Part shown: piece by piece, positions 8,073 through 18,489 of the stretch
How the letters are laid out: each line of letters begins with the position of its first letter
Position numbering within the stretch: the stretch's first letter is position 1
Assembly: GCA_964035575.1 (NCBI GenBank)
Contig: OZ037914.1
Location: 630,176 to 694,175, forward strand
Direction: 5' to 3'
Length of the DNA: 64,000 nt
From: Rhynchopus sp. YZ270_cl-10
Taxonomy: Eukaryota > Euglenozoa > Diplonemea > Diplonemida > Diplonemidae
Position numbers and translations under genes: made by a program
Notes under the pieces: model-generated
The model's database searches: none
Seen by the model: only the letters and a program-made list of their open reading frames with translations
What the model was told of the DNA's origin: nothing

Positions 8073-9068
8073 ATGAAGGCAATTATGACCGGCCTTGCGG
8101 CACTTCACTGTGCCTCTGCCATGACCCAGAACGAGGTGTCGTTCTCCCTGTACAAGGACCACTTCGGGAAGACGTACAAGGCAGACGAGGAGCAGGCACG
8201 CTTCGCTGCCTTCGAGGCCTCGCTTGAGCGTGTGGCCAAGTCCGGAAACCCTGCGTCTGGCCTGACCCAGTTCTCCGACATGACCCAGGAGGACTTCAAG
8301 CGCACGTACGCAAACAGGCGTGGAAAGGCACTTCCCGCAGACGCACCGCGTTGGGGTGGTGAGTGCTCTGCGTGCCAGCGTTTCCCCGAGCACGCGACCC
8401 AGTCCTTCGCCGAGGGCTTCGACTGGACCACGAAGGGAGCCGTGACGGCAGTGAAGAACCAGGGTCAGTGCGGAAGCTGCTGGAGCTTCGGAACCACCGG
8501 AGACATTGAGGGAACCTGGTTCCTTGCGGGCAACCGGCTTCAGGCACTGTCTGAGCAGCAGCTTGTGTCGTGCGACAAGACGGACGCTGGATGCAACGGA
8601 GGACTGCAGGAGAACGCATTCGCGTGGATCATCAAGAACCACGGAATTGCGGCCGAGAAGGACTACCCGTACGTTTCTGGCACCGGCATTGACCACCTCT
8701 GCAAGCAGGGACACAAGAGCGTTGCCAACATCTCGAGCTGGTTCCAGGTGTCCAAGGAGGCCTCGGAGGAGAACGACATCGCCACCCAGCTTGTGAAGGT
8801 CGGACCCATCACCATCGGCATTGACGCCACCCCCATGCAGGACTACTCCGGTGGTGTTGACAACCCGAAGCGCTGTGGATCCACTGCAGGCGACCTTGAC
8901 CACGCTGTCCTGATTGTTGGCTACGGTACCGACAACGGCGTTGACTACTGGAAGATCAAGAACTCCTGGGCATCCAGCTGGGGAGAGGAGGGATACTACC
9001 GCATTGTGCGTGGTGAGAACAAGTGCGGTGTCGCCATGGATGCCGTCCACTCCAAGGTGCACGCCTAG
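8073..9068 (+). CDS. Cathepsin-L-like papain-family cysteine protease, copy A
   Basis: The 331-residue preproenzyme has a short signal peptide (MKAIMTGLAALHCASA), an I29-type inhibitory propeptide (about 20-90, with GLTQFSDMTQEDF) and a C1A catalytic domain from about residue 113. Catalytic residues are visible: Gln132 and Cys136 in GQCGSCWSFG, His277 in LDHAVLIVGYG, Asn297 in KNSWASSWG. CNGGL near 174 is typical of the family. Family members are lysosomal or secreted endopeptidases activated by loss of the propeptide. Copies B (51791) and C (60639) encode the same protein. Copy A differs from C at eight residues (85, 129, 155, 264, 267, 271, 273, 306), none of them catalytic. No introns; the ATG at 8073 fits the signal peptide. 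G/C-rich codons suggest high expression. Confidence 0.96.
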   Translation: MKAIMTGLAALHCASAMTQNEVSFSLYKDHFGKTYKADEEQARFAAFEASLERVAKSGNPASGLTQFSDMTQEDFKRTYANRRGKALPADAPRWGGECSACQRFPEHATQSFAEGFDWTTKGAVTAVKNQGQCGSCWSFGTTGDIEGTWFLAGNRLQALSEQQLVSCDKTDAGCNGGLQENAFAWIIKNHGIAAEKDYPYVSGTGIDHLCKQGHKSVANISSWFQVSKEASEENDIATQLVKVGPITIGIDATPMQDYSGGVDNPKRCGSTAGDLDHAVLIVGYGTDNGVDYWKIKNSWASSWGEEGYYRIVRGENKCGVAMDAVHSKVHA

Positions 9069-9810
9069 AACTGAGAACAGGGGACCCTCGGGTTGCCTGC
9101 CTTTGCAGAACGTTCATCCCCCGAACTAATTTGGTACTGTTTTTTCACAATTATGTTTTTATTAGTTTACTGTTCTGGTAAACCTTGCTTTATTCTTGCT
9201 TGCGAGACCACTGACAACAAAATGTGTACGCGCTGCGCTGCTTGGTGGCTACTCTAGACATCACTTACCCATACCCTGGTACATGTGAGTTGGGGAACCA
9301 GCTCCAAGCACGCGTGTGTGTCCCGTCGTCGTCTTACCGTGTGTTTTGTTCAGATGTATTTGTCTTGTAGTCTGTTGTAGTCTTCAAGGCTTATCCATCC
9401 TTTCAAAAATATGTTCGCACAGTGTGTCCACTTTTCGCAAAAGTCTTGGCAGACCTGCTTGTGCCGTTTCACCAACGCTACAGGATAGGCCACACTTAGC
9501 ATGTTTTTTTGTTACATTTTTACCCACAAACCAAAACGTTGATGGTTCCTTGTTGTGAGCCATGTATAAAAAAAGAGAAAAACATTATATTTCGCAAAAG
9601 AAAACCTACATCTGTCACTATTTTGATGTGGAAACTCAGCAAAGATAATACTTTACGACATCATGATAGTTGCAGCAGTGTACTATGTTGCTTGGATTTT
9701 GCGAAACAAACCAAAAACAAAAGCCCTCTCCGTCCCACATTTTCATTTTCATTTGTCATGTTTTACGTGTCATATAATGTGCACAACCTGCAACCAAACA
9801 AACCAAAGGA
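9069..9810 (+). repeat. 3' flank of protease copy A (triplicated)
   Basis: It matches 52787-53530 and 61635-62370 closely, with scattered substitutions and small indels. Non-coding; it presumably includes the 3' UTR. Its small ORFs are interrupted differently in the three copies. Confidence 0.7.
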
Positions 9811-10000
9811 AACATCGACCATCGATTGGGTTTGGAGGCATCCGCATTCTGTGATGCACAGCTCCACGCTGGATGTTGTCGTAAAGCAAAGCACGCAGGC
9901 CTGCCTGCTGCGTTACACATATTCTATGTCGCTCGCGATGCCCTGTGCTGGGCTGCAACCTTCGCGAGTCTCAACGGCTAAACCATGTGTCACACAGTTC
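9811..10000 (+). repeat. Module gamma, copy 3
   Basis: A gamma copy without beta, directly behind the protease 3' flank, as also at 53530-53720 and 62371-62562. Confidence 0.85.
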
Positions 10001-10525
10001 TTCACCACAAGACAGAGACAGAGAGAGTACATGATGATACACTAGGGTCAGGACAGGTATTGTTTGACAGCTTCGGCTGCATGAAATAGAGATCCGTTAT
10101 CCAAAACATGCTGATTGCCTCACTTCCTCCTCTACACGAATGGAATGCAGGAAAGACAGGACACAAGAGTGATGAGATTGTATTAATCTTTGTAGGTTGG
10201 GATTGACAGCTTCGGCTGATTGAAACTAAAACCAGGAACTAAAATTCAACACACTGACCTGTGTCCTCTGGCGCAAGCCTCCACACGAAGATCCACGAGA
10301 AGGCAGAAGGGAAACGAACATGATGATATTTGCACATTTTCATTCTTTGTAGGTTGGGACAACTGACTCCCCTTGTGGGACGTGCAGATGCTGCATCAGG
10401 ATAAAAACATTACCACCTGAACACCTCCACACACCACACCACAACACCACAACACAAAGGCGGTCCTAGCTAGTGGAAGCCACCCTCGACCTCTGTGGGG
10501 CTTTACCACCCGTTCCGATCTTGCC
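10001..10525 (+). repeat. Modules delta + epsilon, copy 2
   Basis: The delta variant begins with TTCACCACAAGACAGAGACAG (shared with 46471, 53721 and 57879). Epsilon is at 10459-10525. Confidence 0.8.
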
Positions 10526-10556
10526 AAGACTGCGAACACACCAGACCTCACAACCC

Positions 10557-10745
10557 ACTGCATTGCCTTGGTTCCTTGGCTGGACTACTTCGGTGTTCTT
10601 CTGAGGCTATCCTCTTTGCTAGACACATTTCATTCACTTTTCATTCATCTCTTTCTTTGAAAAGCTCCTGTCGTGGGTGAGCCACAGGGTTGCAGCTCCG
10701 ACCTGCCTCGATGCCCCTGGAAGGCTCAATCGCGGGTGCAAGATT
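10557..10745 (+). repeat. Module zeta without protease, upstream of MoaA
   Basis: It carries the CATTGCCTTGGTTCCTTGG and CTCCTGTCGTGGGTGAGCC segments known from the protease leaders, but with the shared leader element deleted. It lies about 275 bp before the MoaA start, so MoaA may have inherited part of a multicopy-gene leader. Confidence 0.7.
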
Positions 10746-11018
10746 GACAAAAAACAATAACTGAACCACACCTATTAGTGATGGCAACAACGTGAACCGT
10801 CGACACCACCTTTCTTTGCCCACCCCACACCACATTGGGAGTCATATTCTGCGCAAAAAATTACTCCTATCAGTTATCAAACACCCCCACCACCACCACC
10901 ACCCCACAGGAAAAGCATTTTTGTGATGCGATAGTCGCGCCACATCACACACACCGTCTCTTCTTTCGTTCTTCAGTGAAGGGAGCAGGACGTGACACCA
11001 CGCACCACACATAGTACT

Positions 11019-12483
11019 ATGGCCACCAAACGCGCCGTCTCTGCTGTACGCACCACAGTAGCAGCACGCCTGCCACACACCCCACCAGCCACACCGCAAG
11101 CAGACGCACAGCGTGCCTCTATCCTTACCGACACCTTTGGCCGCTTCCACGACTATCTGCGCATATCCATCACCGAACGGTGCAATCTGCGATGTCAGTA
11201 CTGCATGCCCGAGAAGGGGATTGATCTGACCCCTGACAACGACCTGCTCTCGACAGATGAGATCATGCGTCTTGCCACTGTCTTTGCAGGGCTAGGTGTC
11301 AAGAAGATCCGCCTCACCGGAGGTGAGCCTCTTGTCCGCAGAGACTTCGACGTGCTCGCATCGCACCTCGCAAAGCTGCAACAAAGCTCCCCTCTCGAGA
11401 AGGTCTGCATCACCACCAACGGCATCAACCTGACCCGCAAGCTTCCTATCCTCAGAGCGAATAAGATCAACTATATCAACATCTCACTAGATACTTTGGA
11501 AGACCACAAATTTGAGTTCGTAACACGCCGACGTGGTTTCACAAAGGTGATGCGCGCAATGCACCAATGCATGGACGAACCACAGTTTACCACAAAGGTG
11601 AATTGCGTCGTTATGCGTGGTATTAACGATGAGGAGGTTGCGAATTTTGCACGTCTTGCGCAGACACATCCTGTCGAAGTACGTTTCATTGAGTACATGC
11701 CCTTTGGGGGGAACAACTATAAAAAGAATATGCTTGTTCCCTGGATGGAGTCATTTGACGCGATTGAGAAGGATTTGGACTGCAAGCTGCATCCTATCAT
11801 GGGGAAGCGAGGGGACGTAAGCAAAAGGTTTGCAGCAACGGATTGGAAGGGAAGTATAGGGTTCATCACGACAATGACGTCGAAGTTCTGTGGGTCATGC
11901 AACCGCATGCGTCTTCTTGCAGACGGCCAGCTTAAGGTCTGCCTCTTCGACTCAAATGAGGGCAGCTTACTGCAGGTATGATCTAGAAAAAAATCATCTT
12001 CCGCTTGTTTTTGTGGACAAAAAGAAAATCCGTTGCGTTCATCTGAACAATAAATGGCCTTTTTCCGGTGTTAAGGGGGGCATTGGATTGCAACTTTCTA
12101 TGAAAATTATGATTCTTTTGTGAGAGGTATTCATTAGAGATGAGTTTATAGTCAACACTGAGGTTCATCTCATACAATTTTCTCTGCGCGATAACGAATG
12201 TGATCAAAGGTGACTAAGAGAGGCTTAGGGTCATCTTATAAACCTTTCTTCTTTGAAAACTTGGTTGTATTAGTATGGCCACCCTAGAGTGTGATCCACT
12301 ATCTTCTTTCTTTTCTACCACCTCCTTTCACAGCCCCTCCGTGAAGGCTCCACAGACCCCCAACTGGAATCCCTTATTTCGATGCTAGTCTCCGGCAAGC
12401 AGGAAGCATTGGGAGGCAACACCATTGAAACGCTAGCAGACAACTCCGACCAAAACCGCCCAATGATCAAGATCGGTGGATGA
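11019..12483 (+). CDS. MOCS1A: GTP 3',8-cyclase MoaA/MOCS1A (molybdenum cofactor synthesis, step 1)
   Basis: Two exons, 11019-11975 and 12334-12483, give 368 residues; the 358-nt intron is phase 0 (CAG/GTATGA ... TTTCACAG). This radical-SAM enzyme with two 4Fe-4S clusters rearranges GTP to 3',8-cyclo-GTP. The N-terminal cluster motif is CNLRCQYC (Cys55, 59, 62) and LTGGEPLVRRD binds SAM. The C-terminal cluster is CGSC followed 13 residues on by a third Cys. The protein ends in Gly-Gly, needed for activity in the family. About 36 N-terminal residues are rich in Arg and Ala without acids, like a mitochondrial targeting peptide; eukaryotic MOCS1A is mitochondrial. The second exon restores the conserved tail and Gly-Gly end, which supports the splice. 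The intron carries repeats R1 and R2. MoaE lies about 36 kb downstream on the same strand. Confidence 0.94.
11976..12333 (+). other. Intron of MoaA carrying repeats R1 and inverted R2
   Basis: It starts GTATGA and ends TTTCACAG. R1 is at 12209-12249. R2 lies in reverse orientation at 12255-12300, ending about 33 bases before the acceptor. The bases before R1 (ATAACGAATGTGATCA) also precede R1 at 45746, so the two copies share a longer unit. Confidence 0.85.
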
Positions 12484-12750
12484 TGCGCAAACAATTACGA
12501 AAGGGGTGTGTATGTGTGTGTGTGGGGGGTACGACTTCCTGCAAGCATGCTGTATTGTTATTGATGTGTTCTGATAGGGTTTCTTTTTACCCAGAATTCA
12601 AAATTTCGTATTTTGATGTCATTTTGATGCATAAATAAGAGCAAAACACAGCCAACTAATAGTTGATAAGGTCGGGGTAAGGGGTGTGAGGGTGTAGCCT
12701 GGTCTATCTCAAGGCAACACAGAGTTGAAACTTCATCGGATATGTGTCCA
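12484..12750. other. 3' flank of MoaA
   Basis: No gene or named repeat is seen. It contains a GT-rich run (about 12506-12530), then ordinary AT-rich sequence. Confidence 0.5.
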
Positions 12751-13043
12751 TATGGCACGGTCCATAAACCACCCCCCCCAAAAGGTAACCTGGGGTCCTT
12801 ATTTTTATTTCATCTGGGTTCTACTGGGACTTTCTCCCCGATTTTTTTTTTAATGAACTCAGAGTTAAGTTTCTGGGTTCAATAAAAAAAACGACGAGCA
12901 AAAAGTCCAATTGGAAATATGATGGATACCCCCCGAGAGCAAAATAAACCAACGGTAAAAATTGGTACCCTTGGTTTCCTATAGGTTCCTATAGGAAACC
13001 TACATTTTCCCATAATTTCCCACACAACTTACTTGACAACAGG

Positions 13044-13316
13044 ATGAAAACAAATACAAAAATGGCAAAAGTGAGTAAAACCGTGCAAGGGGCACTGGAC
13101 TTTGCTAGGGCTCTGGGGGAAACGCAGTTCTCAGGGGAGAAGACTCGCAAGGAGGTTCTTGCCTACGCGAAGGCACGCAGTTGTTACCGTAGGGGTTTCC
13201 GGAAGACGTGTGGTTCAAAGCTTTATGGAAAGCGAGAGGAATATCCCTCATCCTTCACAGGAAGAACACCACCCGTGGGGGACGCGCGGTCCAACTGTAT
13301 TTCTGCAGTAACCTAG
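13044..13316 (+). CDS. Small ORF in left arm of fold-back element (90 aa, unrecognised)
   Basis: The ATG at 13044 follows TTGACAACAG directly, an acceptor-like site. The peptide is basic (SGEKTRKEVLAYAKARS, then a stretch rich in Arg, Lys, Gly) with no recognised domain. The right arm encodes the same peptide on the opposite strand, where it reads on past this stop. It may be a remnant of the parent element's gene or a captured exon. Whether it is expressed is unknown. Confidence 0.35.
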   Translation: MKTNTKMAKVSKTVQGALDFARALGETQFSGEKTRKEVLAYAKARSCYRRGFRKTCGSKLYGKREEYPSSFTGRTPPVGDARSNCISAVT

Positions 13317-13478
13317 ATGAGTGTGTGGGTGTGCCATCAGAAGGTACGGAGGGGTGAACAACGCGTATTTACCCCTTACAGCAAGGAGAATGGCAGCGGC
13401 GTCGTTGTCCGTGCCTCCAAACACGCGGAAGGCTTGTGCAAAACGTACCTTCTGATGGCACACCCACACACTCATCCA

Positions 13479-13748
13479 GGTTACTGCAGAAATACAGTTG
13501 GACCGCGCGTCCCCCACGGGTGGTGTTCTTCCTGTGAAGGATGAGGGATATTCCTCTCGCTTTCCATAAAGCTTTGAACCACACGTCTTCCGGAAACCCC
13601 TACGGTAACAACTGCGTGCCTTCGCGTAGGCAAGAACCTCCTTGCGAGTCTTCTCCCCTGAGAACTGCGTTTCCCCCAGAGCCCTAGCAAAGTCCAGTGC
13701 CCCTTGCACGGTTTTACTCACTTTTGCCATTTTTGTATTTGTTTTCAT
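13479..13748 (-). CDS. Mirror ORF in right arm of fold-back element
   Basis: The same 90-residue reading as the left-arm ORF, on the minus strand. The frame stays open beyond it, across the element's centre and into the other arm, to 13248, because the left-arm stop is a Trp codon here. That extension is probably not functional. It is listed because both arms keep the frame open. Confidence 0.3.
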
Positions 13749-14117
13749 CCTGTTGTCAAGTAAGTTGTGTGGGAAATTATGGGAAAATGTAGGTTTCCTA
13801 TAGGAACCTATAGGAAACCAAGGGTACCAATTTTTACCGTTGGTTTATTTTGCTCTCGGGGGGTATCCATCATATTTCCAATTGAACTTTTTGCTCGTCG
13901 TTTTTTTTATTGAACCCAGAAACTTAACTCTGAGTTCATTAAAAAAAAAATCGGGGAGAAAGTCCCAGTAGAACCCAGATGAAATAAAAATAAGGACCCC
14001 AGGTTACCTTTTGGGGGGGGTGGTTTATGGACTGACCCATATACAGTTGTTCGTCAGGGACCCGCTGGGGGAAAATGCTGGTCATGGTGCTGAAAGGGGA
14101 AAAGAAAAACTTTGCGT

Positions 14118-14231
14118 AGTGTGGCTGAAGGGGGGGTGATTCGCACTTCTTGCGCACTTTTTTCATCCGCATTAAAAAAATTTTTAGGGCTGATTCGCAC
14201 TTTTTGCGCCCCCCCCATTCAGCCACACCAA
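14118..14231. mobile_element. Small palindromic element (about 110 bp)
   Basis: The ends are GTGTGGCTGAAGGGGGG and, inverted, CCCCCCCATTCAGCCACAC. GATTCGCACTT occurs inside both arms and AAAAAAATTTTT lies at the centre. It looks like a tiny inverted-repeat element, inserted about 75 bp from the fold-back element. Confidence 0.65.
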
Positions 14232-14373
14232 TGCGATTTATTTTTTTGTACTTCTTTTTGGTTTATTTCTCAGAGCGGTTTGAGTTGCAAGCCAAATGGC
14301 TGGCATGCGGGGAGTTGTTGTGTAGGGTGCTGGGCGTATGGGTGTCTTTTCCAGCCTATCTGTTTTTTTAAAT

Positions 14374-14462
14374 CCCTACAAAGCGTAGCTTAAAAGGAGA
14401 AAATAGTTCCTCCGATATCGCCAAATCACCCCCTCTCCCAACAGGGGTAATTGAGCAATCAA
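14374..14462 (+). repeat. Dispersed repeat R3, copy 2
   Basis: Matches 4468-4536 and the MAP2K intron copy; it is the longest of the three and ends GGGGTAATTGAGCAA. Confidence 0.75.
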
Positions 14463-16182
14463 CGAAAACCTTTTTTTTTCCTTTTACCTATCAGAGTTAC
14501 TATCTTTTTTGTGTCCCTTTTTTTTGTGTTTGAAAGAAATAAAGTGCTGTGCGCAAAAGCGTATCACGCAAACTATATACCACCCTGATGGGGTAAAGTT
14601 TTGGTGTCATTCGAGAGACGTTCGTGTGTTTATTCAAGAAAAATACTCTGCGTTTTCTTTGGAATGGGAAATAAAGTGAAAAAAGGGTGTTTTTTGGTTG
14701 ATTGTACAACCGTACCCCTAGCTCCTTAAAGGGCAAAACAGTCGGGAAGACACGGTGGTGAAAATCACCAAAAACCTGTTGGAGAAAAGCGTAGGTCCCC
14801 TAGTCAGCTTTGAAGCGAAGGGCATGGAGTGTATTTTTTCGCCAATTTTGCCAAAAGAAAGAATCTGTGTGAGTAGTTCCTTAGGGCAGAACATTGCCCC
14901 ATATTTGGCTGTGTTGTTGTTGTTGTTGTTGTTGTTATGTGTTGAGATCAGTCGTGGGGTAATTCCTTTTGTACGGAATCTCGTCTCATGGCGTGATAGT
15001 GTGTTATGCGTATATCTCAGGTGCCTTTCCCCTTCACCACAACCCCGTTTCACCCCCCACGGCAGATGTGCGTATGGATGCGTGTGTCTGTTATATCAAC
15101 TTTTTTTTGTGATTTAGGATGTATGGTGCTATACAAGGCAGGGTTTTCACAACTTTTCAGAACTATGTGAAAACGTTGTGAAAAACCCCGCCACCAATGT
15201 ATCGGGTTTTTTTGAACGTCCTTTTGTGTACTTTCTCAATGGAAATGTAAATGAAATTGATTTTTTTTCTTTTTGTGGTCTGAGTCTCCAAAGCGTTATT
15301 TGAGCACTGTTTCAATAAGTTCTTTCACCTACCACTTTTAAGATATGTGTAAACCAAGGCACATCCATCTTTCAATTTTTTTTTTTATTTTATGTCGTTC
15401 CATCCAGGGATTACGCAGCTCCCCCAAAAATAAAAAAAGTACGTATGGATTTTCAACACGTACAATTCTAAGCAAAAATAATTAAAAACCGCGCGCGCTT
15501 CGCGCGCGCTCTCCCTGGCAAAGTTGGTTGAGAAGGGCTGTGAAAGCTCGAAGAACTGGAGAATCATCAGTCATGTACCCAAATGTTCCTGGCGAAGCCA
15601 CGGTACGCAACATTTCTAAAAATTGCGCTTAAAATTGCCTATTATGTCACGGGAAGGGTGTATTGCAATCTAGCGCCGCAGGCGCACGGTACGCTACTTT
15701 TTTCTTTCGCCATGCTGCATGCTCCTTTTCCGGTAAAATAGAAGAAAATTGTCTCCTACAAATAGAATTCTGTAGGGGGTAGGTGAGAGGTGGGGGCGGA
15801 GTCCCACCCCTCACCTACCCCACCCCAGCCCCAATCCAAAACCCAAATTACCTACGTATGGACACGTATGGACACGTATGGATTCCACCTTTTCAAAAAC
15901 AATTCACGTATGGATTTCCATACGTTCCACACGTGGAGCGTAATCCCTGGTTCCATCCTTCTCCACTGCCCGTGTGACTTTGACAAAATGTTTATCCCCC
16001 ACTCAAAAAACCCCCCAACTGTTTTGCTTTTTTTTTAAAAAGGCAGCCATCTATCTCGCTGATTAGCAGGGTCTGAAAAGAAAACGAAAAACACACCTTC
16101 CTCATCCTCCTCTTCATCTTTCATTTTTTACCCTCGAATTCCTCTCCCTCCACCCTTTCTCAACAGAGCACAAAGAGGCATT
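14463..16182. other. Gene-free region with hairpins and repeats
   Basis: No supportable gene; the 120-residue frame at 14755-15117 lacks an ATG and contains a (TTG)n run. It contains an R1-type hairpin (15341-15376), a GCGCGCGC hairpin (about 15489-15510), repeat R5 (15581-15733), a near-perfect 19-bp-arm hairpin (15775-15822, GGGGTAGGTGAG ... CTCACCTACCCC) and three tandem ACGTATGGAC units (about 15855-15882) followed by inverted copies. Confidence 0.55.
15581..15733 (+). repeat. Dispersed repeat R5, copy 1
   Basis: About 150 bp with inverted ends built on CCACGGTACGCAAC and GTAGCGTACCGTGCGCC-like sequence. It recurs in reverse orientation at 36541-36698. Two orientations plus inverted ends suggest a miniature inverted-repeat element. 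Confidence 0.65.
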
Positions 16183-17094
16183 ATGTCTGCCATGAAGGGA
16201 ATCGGAGCTGCTCTCCGGTCTGCACGTGCCACCGCGTCACGTCAGCAGGCACGTCAGTGGTCGTGCAACTACGATTGCCCCACAAGCCACGGAGCGGGGT
16301 CGAAGCAGTTCGGGCAGGGCGCGCCGTTCTTCAGGGGATACTGGAACCAGGGCATCCACCGCTCGGTGCTGGAGCGCTCTGCGTGGTTCCTCTTCTTCCT
16401 CGTCCCCGTCGAGTCTGCATGGCTCTTCTACGACTTCGGATACCGTCGCGTGGACACTGAGATGGGTCCCTGGATTTCCGATAACTACCGTTACGACGGA
16501 ACCGAGTACGACGAGACGGAGAAGGAGGTGCGTTACAGATGGGCAACCGACGGAACCCTCTGCCAGTACCCGCGTGAGCACGGAGAGATCAAGGCTAAGT
16601 ATGTCATGAAAGGAGGAGGGGGGGAAATGGCGGAGTTTATCGGGGTGGGTCTAATGTGACCAAAAAAATTCAGTATCGAGTAGTGATTTTGACTGCATGG
16701 CAAAATTTTTTTGTTATGATGTCGTGGCTTTTTCTGTACATGGTTTTTGTCATGTTGTGTCCGTCGATACTATACTTTTTTACCTTTGACAATTCATTCG
16801 CCAGGGTGACTTTTGTATGTACTGAACCCGTCTTCGGATGATTGTCGATACAAAAAAAGGAGGTTTTTTCATAAAAGGGTTCAGGACGACCGACGTCTAT
16901 ACCTTCCGTAGTACAACCGGCTTGGGCCAACATTGAGTGATGATCCTAGGTTCCCCAAGCGGGTCTTAGGCGAAATACACACCACAAAAATCACCAAATC
17001 ACCAAACCAAATCACCAAACCAAACCACAGGGAAGTAATGAAGTCGATGGCTGGTCTTCGCATCCAGATGAAGGAGGAGCGCGGACAGATGTGA
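16183..17094 (+). CDS. Small single-pass membrane protein, probably mitochondrial (unrecognised)
   Basis: Two exons, 16183-16598 and 17031-17094, encode 159 residues; the 432-nt intron starts GTATGT and ends CCACAG. The first 25 residues (MSAMKGIGAALRSARATASR) are basic and lack acids, like a mitochondrial presequence. One membrane segment spans about 65-85 (WFLFFLVPVESAWLFYDFG). The rest is polar and rich in Tyr, Asp and Glu, ending in a basic-acidic helix-like tail (MKSMAGLRIQMKEERGQM). Size and layout resemble small accessory subunits of respiratory complexes, but no family is recognised, so that is only a suggestion. The ATG follows CTTTCTCAACAG by 16 bases. Without splicing, the frame runs 20 residues into the intron. 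Confidence 0.8.
16599..17030 (+). other. Intron of the 16183 gene carrying repeat R4
   Basis: It starts GTATGT and ends CAAACCACAG. An R4 copy lies at about 16793-16855. A run of ATCACCAAACC-like units (about 16990-17025) precedes the acceptor. Confidence 0.8.
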
Positions 17095-18489
17095 TTTGCT
17101 TTCTTTTTCATTTCCTGATGTGTATTTTTTTCCCCCCGGGGTGTGTTTTTTTTTTACCTCCGATCTCCCACTTTCCCCCTCCCCCTTAGGTAAGTTATAT
17201 ATGGATTTACCCCCCTCTTATTTTTTTTTATTTTTTGGTTGAGGGTGTGGGGTGTGTGGGGGGTATAAAGCCTGTAGTGTGTGCAATTACGGAATATACG
17301 AGCAAGATAAAATAAAAAGACAAAAATAAAACAAAAAAAGCAAACAAAAACAATACATCGACCTTTCTATTTGGCAAAGAAACATTTTTTTTTTGTTTTT
17401 TCATATGTGCGCCCCCTCCCCCCCTTTCACCATTTTTTTTTTCTTCGAGAATGTAAGTTCTCTCAACAACGGAGCAAAGGCGAATTTTTATAAGTAAATT
17501 CATCAAGAACAGCCCTAATAAAAACCATCTCGGCTTTTTAAAGAAGAGTTCAGTTACCACCACGATTTTTTTCTCATTTTTTTTCTTCTTTTTTTTTCCG
17601 TAACAGAATGCCATTCGTCATACACTAATAAGATTATTTTTTTTTTTGTAGCACGACACGAAAGATGCAATGTCTTCATGCGAAAGTACATTTGCATCTT
17701 CTCCCCCAAACCCCCCCCGTTTTTTTTTTAAAGGATATTCATCGTTAGATTATCTTTACGACCGATAGTTCATTGGGGAAAGGAGGGAACGGGGAAAGGG
17801 GTGGACGGATGCGTGCATGGGGGAGGGCAGGGAGGGTGGCAAAATTGTTTGTTTTTTCCTCCCCCTTACTTTTCCCCCTTCTTGTCACTCCTCTGGGAGG
17901 TACGATTGGAAGAGAGAAAAAAAAGGGGAGGAAAGGGCAAAATAACGACGCAAAATGACTACAAAAAAAATCACCCCCAAAAAAGTTAAGAAAAGCGCAC
18001 ACACAAAATAGGTCAAAAAAAAATAGATAGGGTTCCTCAAATTTTGTTGTAATTTATGTTCCTGCTTACACCCTCCTTCGTGGTAACCGTGTGCGTACCA
18101 ATGAAGTGCTCTCTGAGGGGTTCGACAACCCGCGGAGAACCAGTGTCTGCGTCTGCCGATGAAACGGTGAGGCGTTTGTACTTTTCAACTTTTCTTTGAT
18201 GGGGTAGCGACTGTGTGTCATTCGGACAGCATTTCCAAGCTGTATATACACGGTGCGCTGGTTACAGGATACATTGTCACGTGACCAGATATCCTCTGAC
18301 CAGCGCCTTGCAATATCCTGCGATTTCCAATATTTTCCAACCCCCCTTTATCCCCCACTCCCAACACTCCTCCATTACCCCCCTCCAGATTTTTGGCCGA
18401 ACTTTCCCCCCCTCACCCCCCATAACCCACACCCCTTCCCTAGACTAACCCTTTTTTTTTTTTGAAGAGAGTTTTTTTTTTTTGATTCC
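17095..18489. other. Low-complexity intergenic region
   Basis: Long T, A, C and G runs and no supportable gene. Repeat R6 lies at about 18065-18183 (CCTCCTTCGTGGTAACCGTG ... GATGAAACGGTGAGGCG) and recurs at 29464-29585. A C-rich pyrimidine tract (18330-18480) runs up to the next gene and could serve as its splice-acceptor tract. Confidence 0.55.

Larger units (their letters stand above)
12751..14041. mobile_element. Fold-back DNA element, about 590-bp inverted arms, an ORF in each arm
   Basis: Positions 12761-13348 and 13444-14031 are almost perfect reverse complements around a 95-bp centre. The ends read ATATGG...GTCCATAAACC and the inverted equivalent. A related end (GGTTACCTTTT ... GGTTTATGGACTG and CCCATAT) occurs alone at about 20932-20973, so a family exists. 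Each arm carries the same small ORF in opposite directions (13044-13316 on +, and its mirror from 13748 on -), starting just after a CAG acceptor-like site. The arms differ by very few bases, including a stop in the left arm that is Trp in the right. No transposase is recognised, so it is probably non-autonomous and young. Confidence 0.85.

Noticed and set aside
14755-15117. 120-codon frame
   Set aside because: No ATG, contains a (TTG)n run, and has no domain or neighbouring splice signal.
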